This document shows, piece after piece, positions 1-8,414 of a stretch of DNA of 26,663 bases. This DNA comes from Deltaproteobacteria bacterium (GTDB taxonomy: Bacteria; Desulfobacterota; Syntrophia; Syntrophales; UBA2185). The stretch lies in NCBI GenBank assembly GCA_026388495.1, contig JAPLJQ010000377.1, forward strand, positions 1 to 26,663, given 5' to 3'. The first letter of the stretch is position 1; each line of letters opens with the position of its first letter. The notes beneath the pieces were generated by a model. That model ran no database searches. It saw only the letters and a program-made list of their open reading frames with translations, and was not told where the DNA came from. The position numbers and the translations under genes were made by a program.

Positions 1-507
1 ATTTTTGCAGGGATACAGTTCGCGGTAGAGATGATCGGCCTCCAGATGGGATTCTCCATTGTCAACGTTATTGACCCGGTGTCCAGTGCGCAGGTATCCA
101 TCATGGCGGAATTTCAATATCTGATCGCCATGCTTGTATATCTTGCCATTGACGCGCACCACACATTCATATTTGCCATCGTCGACAGCTACCGCATCGT
201 TGCCCCGTTCGGATATCATTTTTCCGGGCCGTTAATACAGGCCATGATAATCTTTGCAAAGGGATTATTCATAACGGCGATAAAAGTCAGCGCACCGGTC
301 ATGGCCGTCCTGCTTTTCACCAATGTGGCATTAGGTGTGATTGCCCGGACTGTTCCGCAAATGAATGTCTTTATCGTGGGCTTTCCCCTGCAGATTGCTG
401 CGGGGCTTACGATAATGGGTTTAACGATACCGGTTTTCGTACATCTGGTGCAAAGAGCACTGAACAGCCTGAACACGGAGGTTCATACCTTACTGCGGTT
501 GATGTAG
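1..507 (+). CDS. fliR: FliR, flagellar export gate protein (5' partial)
   Basis: C-terminal 168 residues of FliR. The reading frame is open from the first base, so the gene starts outside the window. FliR is an inner-membrane component of the FliP-FliQ-FliR export gate inside the MS ring. The visible part carries a Q-(M)-G-F-(S)-I-V-N-V-I-D-P stretch followed by three strongly hydrophobic segments (about residues 40-70, 85-115 and 125-155), which fits the FliR C-terminal half. The gene is followed by flhB after 51 bases, the usual order in many bacteria. The identification rests on the conserved DP motif, hydrophobicity and context, and is fairly secure. Confidence 0.9.
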   Translation: MFAGIQFAVEMIGLQMGFSIVNVIDPVSSAQVSIMAEFQYLIAMLVYLAIDAHHTFIFAIVDSYRIVAPFGYHFSGPLIQAMIIFAKGLFITAIKVSAPVMAVLLFTNVALGVIARTVPQMNVFIVGFPLQIAAGLTIMGLTIPVFVHLVQRALNSLNTEVHTLLRLM

Positions 508-558
508 GGACAGTGTAAATTTTTTAACGCTCGTGTCATAAAACAGACGGGTCGTCTC

Positions 559-1635
559 ATGGCTGAAGGAAATAAAGACGAGGAAAAAACAGAACAGGCA
601 ACTCCCAAAAGAAGGGAGGAAGCCCGCGAGAAGGGGCAGGTTGCAAAAAGCAGGGAACTGGCGTCGGTTGTCGTCCTCGGTGCATGTCTCGTCTATTTCT
701 ACTTCGGCGCCGCTTCCATGACCAACCAGGTGATGGACCTGATGAAGATGTATTTCCAACAAGCCGGTACAATTTCCATTAATATCGATAACATCCAATC
801 TTTGCTCCTTGATGTCGTTTTTAAGATATTTTTTATTTTAATCCCCTTTCTTCTGGTTGCCCTCATTTCCGGCTTTGTTATCAATATCCTTCAGGTCGGC
901 TTCGTCTTTTCATCGGAGGCGGTCACCCCCAAATTTTCCAAAATTGACCCGATCAAGGGTTTCCAGAGACTCTTTTCAATGCAATCCTTCGTGGAATTCA
1001 TTAAGAATATCCTGAAAATGGCTATTGTGGGAACTGTCGCTTACATCACGGTAAGGGGCGAATCGGAGATGATCCTCCCTCTGATGAATTTCAGCGTCCA
1101 CGATATCTTCATTTATATCGGCAGGATATCCTTCAAAATCCTTTATACGACCTGCTGGGTTCTTGTCGTTCTGGCCGTTCTTGATTACGCCTACCAGAAA
1201 TGGGAACACGAAAAAAGCATCAAGATGTCCAGGCAGGAAGTCAAGGAAGAGAACAAGCAAATGGATGGGGATCCTCTCATCAAAAGTCGTATTAAGCGGC
1301 TGCAGAGAGAAATGGCCAGAAAAAGGATGATGGCGGCTGTGCCCAAAGCCGACGTTGTGATCACCAACCCCACGCATCTTGCCGTCGCGATCCGTTATGA
1401 GCCTGGAAGCATGAACGCACCCCTTGTTGTCGCCAAAGGCGCCGATTTCCTGGCTGAAAAAATCAAGGAACTCGCCGGAAATAACGGCGTGCCCGTCTTG
1501 GAAAACAAAGCAGTGGCACAGGTATTGTATAGGATGGTAGGTGTGGATCAGACCATCCCCGAAAACCTGTACAAGGCGATCGCGGAGATTCTGGCTTATG
1601 TTTACTCATTAAAGCAAAAGAGGATTTTCCCCTAA
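559..1635 (+). CDS. flhB: FlhB, export substrate-specificity switch protein
   Basis: 358 aa, the normal FlhB length. The N-terminus has the charged E-K-T-E-x-A-T-P-K-R box. Four hydrophobic segments follow (around residues 35-50, 88-115, 150-165 and 185-212), then a charged linker and the cytoplasmic domain. The autocleavage motif NPTH is at residues 270-273. In this family cleavage between N and P switches export from rod/hook to filament substrates, under FliK control. The start is the ATG before M-A-E-G-N-K-D. No clear Shine-Dalgarno is visible, so translation may be coupled to the upstream gene. The stop codon directly abuts the flhA start codon. A second, free copy of its C-terminal domain lies at 8037-8324. 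Confidence 0.97.
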   Translation: MAEGNKDEEKTEQATPKRREEAREKGQVAKSRELASVVVLGACLVYFYFGAASMTNQVMDLMKMYFQQAGTISINIDNIQSLLLDVVFKIFFILIPFLLVALISGFVINILQVGFVFSSEAVTPKFSKIDPIKGFQRLFSMQSFVEFIKNILKMAIVGTVAYITVRGESEMILPLMNFSVHDIFIYIGRISFKILYTTCWVLVVLAVLDYAYQKWEHEKSIKMSRQEVKEENKQMDGDPLIKSRIKRLQREMARKRMMAAVPKADVVITNPTHLAVAIRYEPGSMNAPLVVAKGADFLAEKIKELAGNNGVPVLENKAVAQVLYRMVGVDQTIPENLYKAIAEILAYVYSLKQKRIFP

Positions 1636-3711
1636 ATGGCCGATGCAATAGCCGTAAAAAGAAGTTACCTTTCCGAAATGACAAAAAACAGCAGCGCCAT
1701 GCTGGCCATGGGTGTCATCGGCATCCTGCTCGTCATGATGGTTCCCCTGCCCACCATTATCCTGGACATTCTCCTTTCTTTCAGCATCACCATATCCATT
1801 ATCATTTTACTGATGTCCATGTATGTATTGAAACCACTCGATTTTTCAGTCTTTCCTTCAATCCTGCTGATTGTGACCCTCCTGCGGCTCTCTCTCAACG
1901 TGGCTTCAACCCGTCTGATTTTGCTGCATGGCAATGAAGGCACAGGCGCGGCCGGACAGGTCATCAAGGCATTCGGCACCTTTGTGGTTGGTGGCAACTA
2001 TGTCGTCGGTATTATTGTTTTTTCCGTTCTGGTCCTGATCAATTTTGTCGTGATCACCAAAGGGGCAACGAGAATCGCTGAAGTGGCAGCGCGTTTTACC
2101 TTAGACGCCATGCCCGGAAAGCAGATGAGCATCGACGCTGATTTGAATACGGGTCTGATATCCGATACGGAAGCGCGGAGACGACGCCGGGAAATCGAAA
2201 ACGAGGCAAATTTTTACGGTGCCATGGACGGCGCCAGTAAATTCGTGCGGGGCGATGCCATCGCCGGTATTATCATCGTTCTGGTCAATATTATCGGCGG
2301 TCTGATTGTCGGTGTTCTGCAGAAGGGAATGCCCATCGTGGATGCCGCCAGGACTTACACCCTCCTGACCGTTGGAGACGGGCTTGTCACACAGGTGCCT
2401 GCCCTGATTGTTTCGACGGCCGCCGGCATGCTGGTGACGCGAACGACGGCATCGGCAGAACTCGGTGAAGAGCTGAAAAAACAGCTTTTTACACAGCCGA
2501 AAACGATTGCCCTCTCAGCGATTATGCTTTTTTCTTTTGCCATGATCCCGGGTATGCCAAAGGTATCCTTTATCATCGTTGCCGCTTTCATGGCTTTTCT
2601 CTCTTACAGGCTTTTTCAATCAGAAGACAATGCGGCAGTGGAAAAAGAAGAGCCTCCGGCTCCCGTCGCGGATACATCTTCTGAACTCCTCGTCCCATTG
2701 GACACCCTTGGCCTTGAGGTCGGTTACGGCCTCATTTCTCTGGTGGATACATCCCAGGGTGGTGAGCTTCTCCACCGGATCAAGTCCCTTAGAAAACAAC
2801 TGGCAAACGAAATGGGATTTATCATGCCTGCCGTTCATATCCGGGACAATCTCCAGCTTAAGCCGAATGAATATTCTTTTCTCATGAAAGGGATTGAGAT
2901 TGCCCGCGGTGAATTGATTCCCGACCACAGCCTCGCCATTGTGCCCGAAGAAGCGGGGGGCAAAGTCACGGGCATTCCCACCCGGGAGCCGGCATTTGGG
3001 CTCCCTGCCGTCTGGATTCCGGAACGTGATGTTGAAAATGCCCAGGCGAAGGGGCTGGTCGTCGTCGATGCAGCAACGGTCATGACCACCCATATTACGG
3101 AAATCGTCAAATCTCATGTGGATGAGTTACTGGGTCGGCAGGAAGTTCAGGCGATCATCGACAGCCTTTCAACAAGCTACCCCAGGGTCGTCGAAGACCT
3201 AGTGCCTAAAGTCATACCCCTGGGAACGCTGCAAAAAGTGCTGCAGCGGCTGCTTAAGGAAAGAGTTTCCATACGGGATATGTTGATGATTATTGAAACG
3301 CTCGCTGATTATCTTCCCATGACAAAAAATATCGACATCTTAACAGGCTATGTCCGCCAATCCCTGGCCAGAACCATAACCCGGCAATACGAGGATCGGG
3401 ATCATACCATTCATGTCATCATGGTTTCTCCCGAAATCGAGGAAATTATCAGCCGGTCCGTTCAGCATACGGAACATGAATCTTTCGTGTCTCCCGATCC
3501 GGGACTGGTCAGAAAATTTATCGAAAATACCCAAAAATTTGTGGGAACGTTTGCGTCGAGGGGTCTTCCCGCGATTGTTCTCTCATCTGCCAACACAAGA
3601 ATCCATCTGAGAAAAATCATGGAACGATTCTTCCCGAACATTGTTGTCCTCGCCCATAATGAAATAACCGCAGATACCAATATCACATCCCTTGGAATGG
3701 TGGAGATCTGA
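1636..3711 (+). CDS. flhA: FlhA, export gate protein
   Basis: 691 aa, full length for FlhA. The first roughly 330 residues are very hydrophobic, with about eight membrane segments. They are followed by a large soluble domain that in this family forms a nonameric ring docking export chaperones and substrates. The FHIPEP-family loop is visible at about residues 201-225, with K-F-V-R-G-D-A-I-A-G followed by a hydrophobic helix. The ATG follows the flhB stop with no gap, so the two are translationally coupled. The 3' end lies one base before the chosen flhF start codon. No oddities were seen. Confidence 0.97.
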   Translation: MADAIAVKRSYLSEMTKNSSAMLAMGVIGILLVMMVPLPTIILDILLSFSITISIIILLMSMYVLKPLDFSVFPSILLIVTLLRLSLNVASTRLILLHGNEGTGAAGQVIKAFGTFVVGGNYVVGIIVFSVLVLINFVVITKGATRIAEVAARFTLDAMPGKQMSIDADLNTGLISDTEARRRRREIENEANFYGAMDGASKFVRGDAIAGIIIVLVNIIGGLIVGVLQKGMPIVDAARTYTLLTVGDGLVTQVPALIVSTAAGMLVTRTTASAELGEELKKQLFTQPKTIALSAIMLFSFAMIPGMPKVSFIIVAAFMAFLSYRLFQSEDNAAVEKEEPPAPVADTSSELLVPLDTLGLEVGYGLISLVDTSQGGELLHRIKSLRKQLANEMGFIMPAVHIRDNLQLKPNEYSFLMKGIEIARGELIPDHSLAIVPEEAGGKVTGIPTREPAFGLPAVWIPERDVENAQAKGLVVVDAATVMTTHITEIVKSHVDELLGRQEVQAIIDSLSTSYPRVVEDLVPKVIPLGTLQKVLQRLLKERVSIRDMLMIIETLADYLPMTKNIDILTGYVRQSLARTITRQYEDRDHTIHVIMVSPEIEEIISRSVQHTEHESFVSPDPGLVRKFIENTQKFVGTFASRGLPAIVLSSANTRIHLRKIMERFFPNIVVLAHNEITADTNITSLGMVEI

Positions 3712-3712
3712 T

Positions 3713-4834
3713 ATGCAAATTAAACGCTATGAAGTAACAAATATGCAGGATGCGATGGTCAGAATAAAGAAGGACCTCGGGCCGGATGCCATTATTATCT
3801 CGACAAAAAAAATGCCGGGCAGATCACCGTTGGTCGAGGTGGTGGCGGCTCGGGATGAAGGAACAGAGACGTCTGTTCCCGGAAATACCCCATATCACAA
3901 GAAAGAGCAACGACAGGATGATGTGCTGGACGGCTTAAGACGGGAAATCCACGAACTCAAATCATGCATCGACAACCTGACACAGAAGTGCATTCATCAG
4001 AGAGATTTTCTGGACCTGAGGGAAACCATGAATGTTCTGTTTGATAACATTTCTGCCGGAAATGCCGTTCACCTTCAGGAAATCTACACGAGATTGATTG
4101 CCAATGGTGTTTCCCGGGCAAGAGCGGTCAGGCTGATAGAAACCATTAAAAATGATTTCCCGCGCGAAGATACGGACACGTATGAAAAAGGAGCCCTCAT
4201 CGCTGAAAAACTGATTGCCCGATCTCTTGTCAGTGACGACAAGAAAGGACGACGCATCAAGGCTTTCATCGGACCGGCGGGTGTCGGCAAAACAACGACT
4301 CTGGCAAAACTTGCCGCCTACTACAGCCTTGAGAAAAAAATAAAAGTCGGACTGATTACAACCGACACATACAGGATCGCAGCTTCCGAGCAACTGAAGG
4401 TTTACGCAAAAATCATGGGACTTCCCCTTGACATTGCTTCTGAAAAAGATTCTTTTGTGCGCTCGGTGGCTAACTTTGCACAAAAAGATATGATTCTCGT
4501 GGACACACCGGGCCGAAGTTACAAAGATGACGAATGTCTCAGGACGCTGAAAAAAATCCTGGACCCAAGTGTGGAAACCCTACTATTGATCAGTCCCGTG
4601 TCAAACAATAACTACCTTCGCCAGACAGCGGATCGTTTCAGCTCATTCAACTATGACCGTATCATCCTTACAAAAGTCGATGAATGCAGTCACTTCGGAT
4701 CCATGTACGACGTGCTGGATGAAATTGGAAAACCCGTATCCTATATGACGACGGGACAGAATGTCCCGAAAGATATTGAAAAAGCAAGTCCGGAAAGGAT
4801 TGCAAAACTGATCTTGCAGAACCGATTTAATTAA
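3713..4834 (+). CDS. flhF: FlhF, SRP-type GTPase for flagellar placement
   Basis: 373 aa. The start is the ATG at 3713 (M-Q-I-K-R-Y), preceded by GGTGGAG within the flhA end. An in-frame ATG at 3692 would add only seven unlikely residues. A variable basic N-terminal domain is followed by an NG GTPase domain with P-loop GPAGVGKTTT (187-196), DTYRIAA (218-224), DTPGR (264-268) and TKVDE (320-324). FlhF is related to Ffh and FtsY. It is known to recruit early flagellar components to the site of assembly and to form a GTP-dependent homodimer that FlhG stimulates. FlhG is encoded nine bases downstream, as expected for the functional pair. Confidence 0.96.
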   Translation: MQIKRYEVTNMQDAMVRIKKDLGPDAIIISTKKMPGRSPLVEVVAARDEGTETSVPGNTPYHKKEQRQDDVLDGLRREIHELKSCIDNLTQKCIHQRDFLDLRETMNVLFDNISAGNAVHLQEIYTRLIANGVSRARAVRLIETIKNDFPREDTDTYEKGALIAEKLIARSLVSDDKKGRRIKAFIGPAGVGKTTTLAKLAAYYSLEKKIKVGLITTDTYRIAASEQLKVYAKIMGLPLDIASEKDSFVRSVANFAQKDMILVDTPGRSYKDDECLRTLKKILDPSVETLLLISPVSNNNYLRQTADRFSSFNYDRIILTKVDECSHFGSMYDVLDEIGKPVSYMTTGQNVPKDIEKASPERIAKLILQNRFN

Positions 4835-4843
4835 GGGGTTAAC

Positions 4844-5716
4844 GTGGACCAAGCGGCTATACTCAGGCAAATCACCGAGAAAAAGAAAGCGACGACAAGC
4901 GCCAGGGCAAGGGGGAAAGTCACCGGTTTAAAACATAAAATTTGTGTTATCTCCGTAACGAGCGGAAAGGGGGGGGTCGGGAAAACAAATATCGTCGCCA
5001 ACCTCGCCTATATACTTTCCGGAATGAAAAAAAAGACCCTCATTCTTGACGCCGATTGCGGCCTGGCGAACATCGATCTTATTTTAGGCCTGACACCGGA
5101 GTACAACCTGTATCACGTCCTGAAGGGGGAAAAAACTCTCAAAGAAACCATCATCAACGGCCCCGGCGGAATAAAAATTCTTCCCTCCTCATCGGGTATT
5201 CAGGAAATGTCGAGTCTTACCATGGGGCAGAAAATGGTTCTTCGTGATGAATTGAATGCCCTTCAGTCGCGCCCCGATGTCATGCTGATAGACACCAGCG
5301 CCGGCATTACGGAGAATGTCATGTATTTCAACATGGTCGCCGGAGAAACCATTGTGGTGGTCACCCCGGAACCGACCTCTCTGACAGACGCCTATGCCCT
5401 GATCAAGGTCCTTTATCAGCGACATGCCAAAAAGAGATTCATGCTCCTTGTAAATATGGTGAAAACACAGAATGAAGCGAAGGAGGTTTTTTTTAGAATG
5501 GCCCAGGCAACCAATCACTTCCTGAACCTGGCGATTGAACATCTGGGCTACGTTTTCTATGATGAGAATCTTATACGGGCCGTCAAACAACAGAAGCTTC
5601 TGGCAGAGCTATGTCCCGGGTCGCCGTCCATGAAGTGCCTCCGGGAGGTGGCTGAAAAACTATGTCAACCGGCACAGGAACAGGAAAATAACGAAATCAT
5701 AAGCTTTTTCAATTAG
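4844..5716 (+). CDS. flhG: FlhG (FleN), MinD-like ATPase controlling flagellar number
   Basis: 290 aa from a GTG start with AAGGGG upstream. The N-terminus reads MDQAAILRQ, matching the DQAxxLR activation motif by which FlhG stimulates FlhF GTPase. The deviant Walker A KGGVGKT is at residues 42-48, the switch region D-A-D-C-G-L-A-N-I-D at 69-78, and Walker B L-I-D-T-S-A-G ends at 154. This is the MinD/ParA ATPase fold, which acts at the membrane and, in several species, represses flagellar gene activation. It is also called FleN or YlxH. The short C-terminal tail ending E-N-N-E-I-I-S-F-F-N is unremarkable. Confidence 0.95.
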   Translation: MDQAAILRQITEKKKATTSARARGKVTGLKHKICVISVTSGKGGVGKTNIVANLAYILSGMKKKTLILDADCGLANIDLILGLTPEYNLYHVLKGEKTLKETIINGPGGIKILPSSSGIQEMSSLTMGQKMVLRDELNALQSRPDVMLIDTSAGITENVMYFNMVAGETIVVVTPEPTSLTDAYALIKVLYQRHAKKRFMLLVNMVKTQNEAKEVFFRMAQATNHFLNLAIEHLGYVFYDENLIRAVKQQKLLAELCPGSPSMKCLREVAEKLCQPAQEQENNEIISFFN

Positions 5717-5747
5717 AATTGCGACTTTTCGAGAGTGCATCAAAATC

Positions 5748-6461
5748 GTGGATAAGAGTAAGCGGGATAAACTGATCATGAAATATGCCCCTCTCGTCAA
5801 GAATATCGTCGGGAGAATGGCATTTAAGCTGCCGATTGACGCTGCAGATCATGAGGACCTCATCAACGTCGGCATCATGGGATTGATGGAAGCCCTTGAT
5901 AAATTCGACCAAAACAGGAATGTTCAGTTTGAAACATACGCACGCTTCCGGATTCGAGGCGCTATTTTAGACGAACTGCGCTCAAGGGACTGGGTCCCCA
6001 GATCAATTCGACATAAGGACAGCAAACTTGAAAAGGCATTGGATTCACTGAAAAAAATTTTGGGACGGCCGCCTGATGAACACGAGGTTGCCGCACACCT
6101 CGGAATAACGTTGGAGGCGTATTTCAAATTGCTTGACGATACCAAAAGCATCCCTATTGTCAGCCAGGAAGACTTGACTCCCGACTATATTTCATCACAC
6201 AGTGTTTCGGATGTCATGGAGGCCGTTGACCGCGGAAATCCTTTGGATTTGATTGCCGGAGAAGAACTTAAAAACCATCTGAAGAAGGTGATTGACGACC
6301 TGCCCGTAAAGGAAAAAATGATCATCTCTCTTTATTATTATGACGAAATGACCATGAAAGAAATCGGTAGGATCCTTGACCTGACGGAGTCGCGGGTTTG
6401 TCAATTGCATACTCAGGCCGTTTTACGGCTGAGAAGCACCATGAAAAATGTATGGCATTAG
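5748..6461 (+). CDS. fliA: FliA, flagellar sigma factor 28
   Basis: 237 aa from GTG at 5748, with only a weak GAGAG upstream. Region 2 is evident at about residues 35-85, with E-D-L-I-N-V-G-I-M-G-L, F-E-T-Y-A-R-F-R-I-R-G and L-D-E-L-R-S-R-D-W-V-P-R-S, the signature of flagellar sigma factors. Region 3 includes G-R-P-P-D-E-H-E-V-A. Region 4 near residues 195-235 has a helix-turn-helix with M-K-E-I-G-R-I-L-D-L-T-E-S-R-V-C-Q-L. FliA directs RNA polymerase to late flagellar promoters and is inhibited by FlgM, encoded at 13100. Five candidate target promoters are visible in this window. The gene ends the fliR-to-fliA operon. Confidence 0.97.
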   Translation: MDKSKRDKLIMKYAPLVKNIVGRMAFKLPIDAADHEDLINVGIMGLMEALDKFDQNRNVQFETYARFRIRGAILDELRSRDWVPRSIRHKDSKLEKALDSLKKILGRPPDEHEVAAHLGITLEAYFKLLDDTKSIPIVSQEDLTPDYISSHSVSDVMEAVDRGNPLDLIAGEELKNHLKKVIDDLPVKEKMIISLYYYDEMTMKEIGRILDLTESRVCQLHTQAVLRLRSTMKNVWH

Positions 6462-6502
6462 AGACATGATGAACGATTGGAAAGCAATGGATGCAATAAA
6501 AC

Positions 6503-6530
6503 TAAAGGATTTGAAAGTTTACACCGATAG
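6503..6530 (+). promoter_or_regulatory. Putative sigma28 (FliA) promoter for the orf102-fliK-flhX block
   Basis: TAAA at 6503-6506, a 16-base spacer, then ACCGATAG at 6523-6530. The -10 keeps the CCGATA core of the GCCGATAA consensus. The -35/-10 spacing is identical to that of the promoters upstream of flgM, fliC and fliD in this window. It lies in the 106-base gap after fliA, about 38 bases before the next start codon. Confidence 0.65.
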
Positions 6531-6567
6531 TATAGATACTTCATAAATATTTTGTAAAGGTATCATC

Positions 6568-6876
6568 GTGGTCAGGGCCATTGACAGACAGGAAAGTATC
6601 CTGCAATCGAACATGACAGAGCGGATTCAGCAGGTCCAGCAGCAGCATTCTGACATGCAGCAGAGGTATTTCGACATTCAGCTCAGTCAGGAGCGAAGAA
6701 AGATGCTGCAAAAAGTTAAGGAATCCGAAGAAGCGGAACGCGCCCACCCGAAAGAAAAAGAGGGGAAAAAGCATCGGAAAGACCAACAGAAGAAAAACGA
6801 AACGCTCATGGCCAGCCTTCCGGAAGACACATCCGACAATCAGGATGAGCGCAGTCATATTGATATCAAGGTATAG
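6568..6876 (+). CDS. Hypothetical charged coiled-coil protein in the flagellar cluster
   Basis: 102 aa from GTG with AAAGG six bases upstream. I do not recognise a family. There is no signal peptide or membrane segment. Residues 1-60 are a heptad-like, glutamine- and arginine-rich helix (for example R-I-Q-Q-V-Q-Q-Q-H and Q-L-S-Q-E-R-R-K-M-L). Residues 60-80 are highly basic and acidic with many lysines, and the C-terminus is acidic. It has the look of a small cytosolic export accessory or chaperone such as FliJ or FliH, but no signature confirms that. It is first in a block with the fliK-like and flhB-C genes (10 bases upstream of fliK-like), apparently under a sigma28 promoter. Confidence 0.75.
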   Translation: MVRAIDRQESILQSNMTERIQQVQQQHSDMQQRYFDIQLSQERRKMLQKVKESEEAERAHPKEKEGKKHRKDQQKKNETLMASLPEDTSDNQDERSHIDIKV

Positions 6877-6885
6877 AGGCAACCC

Positions 6886-8040
6886 ATGGCCTCTCTGACC
6901 GTTTCACTTCAGTCGCCCATACCGGCCGCTTCCATACAGGAAACAGCTCAAGTCTTCAAAATAACACCCGCGACATCCCTTACCCTCGGAGAAAGGCTGG
7001 AGGTCCGTGTCCTCGGTTTCAATCGTGACCAAAAAATACTCCTGCAAATCAAGAATGACACTCTTTTGGCAGACAGCCGCTTGTCCTTTCAAGTCGGTGA
7101 TAAAGTGACGGTCCGTGTCGATCAGCTTCATCCCGGTCTTGTTTTACGGATCATTAACGGCGCAGAAGATTCTTTAAAAGCCAATGAGTTTCTCAAATTA
7201 TACCGATCCTATCCCGGCGCCCTGAAGGACCTGATCATATCACTAAAAGACGCCTTCAGCGGTGAATCCCTTAAGGCGTTCTCACAGTATATATCGGTAA
7301 AAGATATTCAAGCCGTCCATAAGGTGATGGAGCATATCATTATTTCTAAAGTCAATTCGGCAAACCCCTTATTTTTCAAGGACTACATTGTGTCTCTGGG
7401 TTTAATCCTTGAAAGAAAACTCATGAAAGCCCTGTCGGACCCTGTTTATCTTAATGATGAAAATAACGGTCAAACCCTGAAAGAAATTCTTCTCAAACTC
7501 TCTTCCAAGCTTCAGACGCTTCAGGCAACCCCTGATTTTACCGACCTCGAAATGCAACAGAAGATTAACAAACTGTCCAACTTTGCCGATCACGCCCTCG
7601 GGGTCATCGAATCTCTACAGGTCGTCAATGTATTGGCACAGGAACAGGACCATCTTTACGTCATCCAGCTCCCGTTCCAGTGTCCGGACGGAATCAGGAT
7701 GCAGGATATTTTCATTGAAAAAGACCGGGAAAATCATTCACCCGGCAGAGGATCGCAGTATCGTCTTGTCCTTTTTCTTGACATGGACGCATTGGGTGAA
7801 GTTGCCGTCGATGCGGGTATCAGAGACAGGAGCCTTCGATGTACGATAAAATGCCGGCATCAGAATATTTGTGATTTTATCTCTTCCCTCCTGCCCGAAC
7901 TTGAGGAAAAACTGTCCGCCATCGGATATGACGCCATCAACATACAATGTGTTTTGGAAAGGAATCTCCCTGAGTGGAAACAGGACTTCCTTAATGACCA
8001 CAAACTCTTCTGCATGAACACGATCAATGTATGCATATGA
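6886..8040 (+). CDS. FliK-like hook-length control protein
   Basis: 384 aa, start ATG with AGAGG upstream. The C-terminal third (about 255-365) fits the Flg_hook domain of FliK: L-P-F, then an L-x-L-D-M-D-A-L-G-E-V-A-V-D core, then alternating hydrophobics and L-L-P-E-L-E-E-K-L-S-A-I-G-Y. Residues 25-90 form a beta-rich module (L-T-L-G-E-R-L-E-V-R-V, F-Q-V-G-D-K-V-T-V-R-V) common at the front of FliK-like proteins. The middle is helical. FliK measures hook length and triggers the FlhB switch. Its stop overlaps the start of an FlhB C-domain copy, which supports the assignment. A second fliK may lie outside the window with the hook genes, so the symbol is withheld. Confidence 0.75.
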   Translation: MASLTVSLQSPIPAASIQETAQVFKITPATSLTLGERLEVRVLGFNRDQKILLQIKNDTLLADSRLSFQVGDKVTVRVDQLHPGLVLRIINGAEDSLKANEFLKLYRSYPGALKDLIISLKDAFSGESLKAFSQYISVKDIQAVHKVMEHIIISKVNSANPLFFKDYIVSLGLILERKLMKALSDPVYLNDENNGQTLKEILLKLSSKLQTLQATPDFTDLEMQQKINKLSNFADHALGVIESLQVVNVLAQEQDHLYVIQLPFQCPDGIRMQDIFIEKDRENHSPGRGSQYRLVLFLDMDALGEVAVDAGIRDRSLRCTIKCRHQNICDFISSLLPELEEKLSAIGYDAINIQCVLERNLPEWKQDFLNDHKLFCMNTINVCI

Positions 8041-8324
8041 AAAACCCGGAGACAATCATAGCCGCCGCCTTAAAGTATGACACAGAGAAAGACGCCGCAC
8101 CCAGGGTCGTTGCAAGAGGAAGGGGCGCCGTTGCAGAAAAAATCATTGAGCTGGCAAAAAACAATCATATACCTCTCAGAAGCGATCCCGGCCTCGTACA
8201 GATTTTAAGCAAACTGGACATCGATGAACAGATACCCATCGAACTGTATAAGGCCGTTGCCGAAGTCCTTGCTTTTGTCTATTCCGCCAATAACCGATAC
8301 AGGGAGACGTCTTCCCTATCGTAA
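8037..8324 (+). CDS. Free-standing FlhB C-terminal domain paralogue (FlhX/YlqH type)
   Basis: 95 aa from the ATG at 8037, which overlaps the fliK-like stop as ATGA; an ATG two codons earlier (8031) is also possible. The whole protein aligns with the cytoplasmic end of FlhB in this window: N-P-E-T-I-I-A-A-A-L-K-Y corresponds to N-P-T-H-L-A-V-A-I-R-Y, and I-P-I-E-L-Y-K-A-V-A-E-V-L-A-F-V-Y to the FlhB end. It has no membrane segments. The cleavage motif NPTH reads NPET, so self-cleavage is unlikely or unnecessary. Related short proteins (FlhX in epsilonproteobacteria, YlqH in Bacillus) can stand in for the cleaved FlhB fragment. I infer a similar role here. Confidence 0.88.
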   Translation: MKNPETIIAAALKYDTEKDAAPRVVARGRGAVAEKIIELAKNNHIPLRSDPGLVQILSKLDIDEQIPIELYKAVAEVLAFVYSANNRYRETSSLS

Positions 8325-8414
8325 CGGCAAAAATTTCCGGCCTGTCATTAAATGATTCCTTCACCGTACAATTTTTTAAACCCAACATGCCTGAATGACT
8401 TGAATAAAGCCCCA

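Noticed and set aside
508..558. A possible terminator between fliR and flhB (GACGGGTCGTC hairpin)
   Set aside because: The stem is only four bases with no U tract, and the genes belong to one operon.
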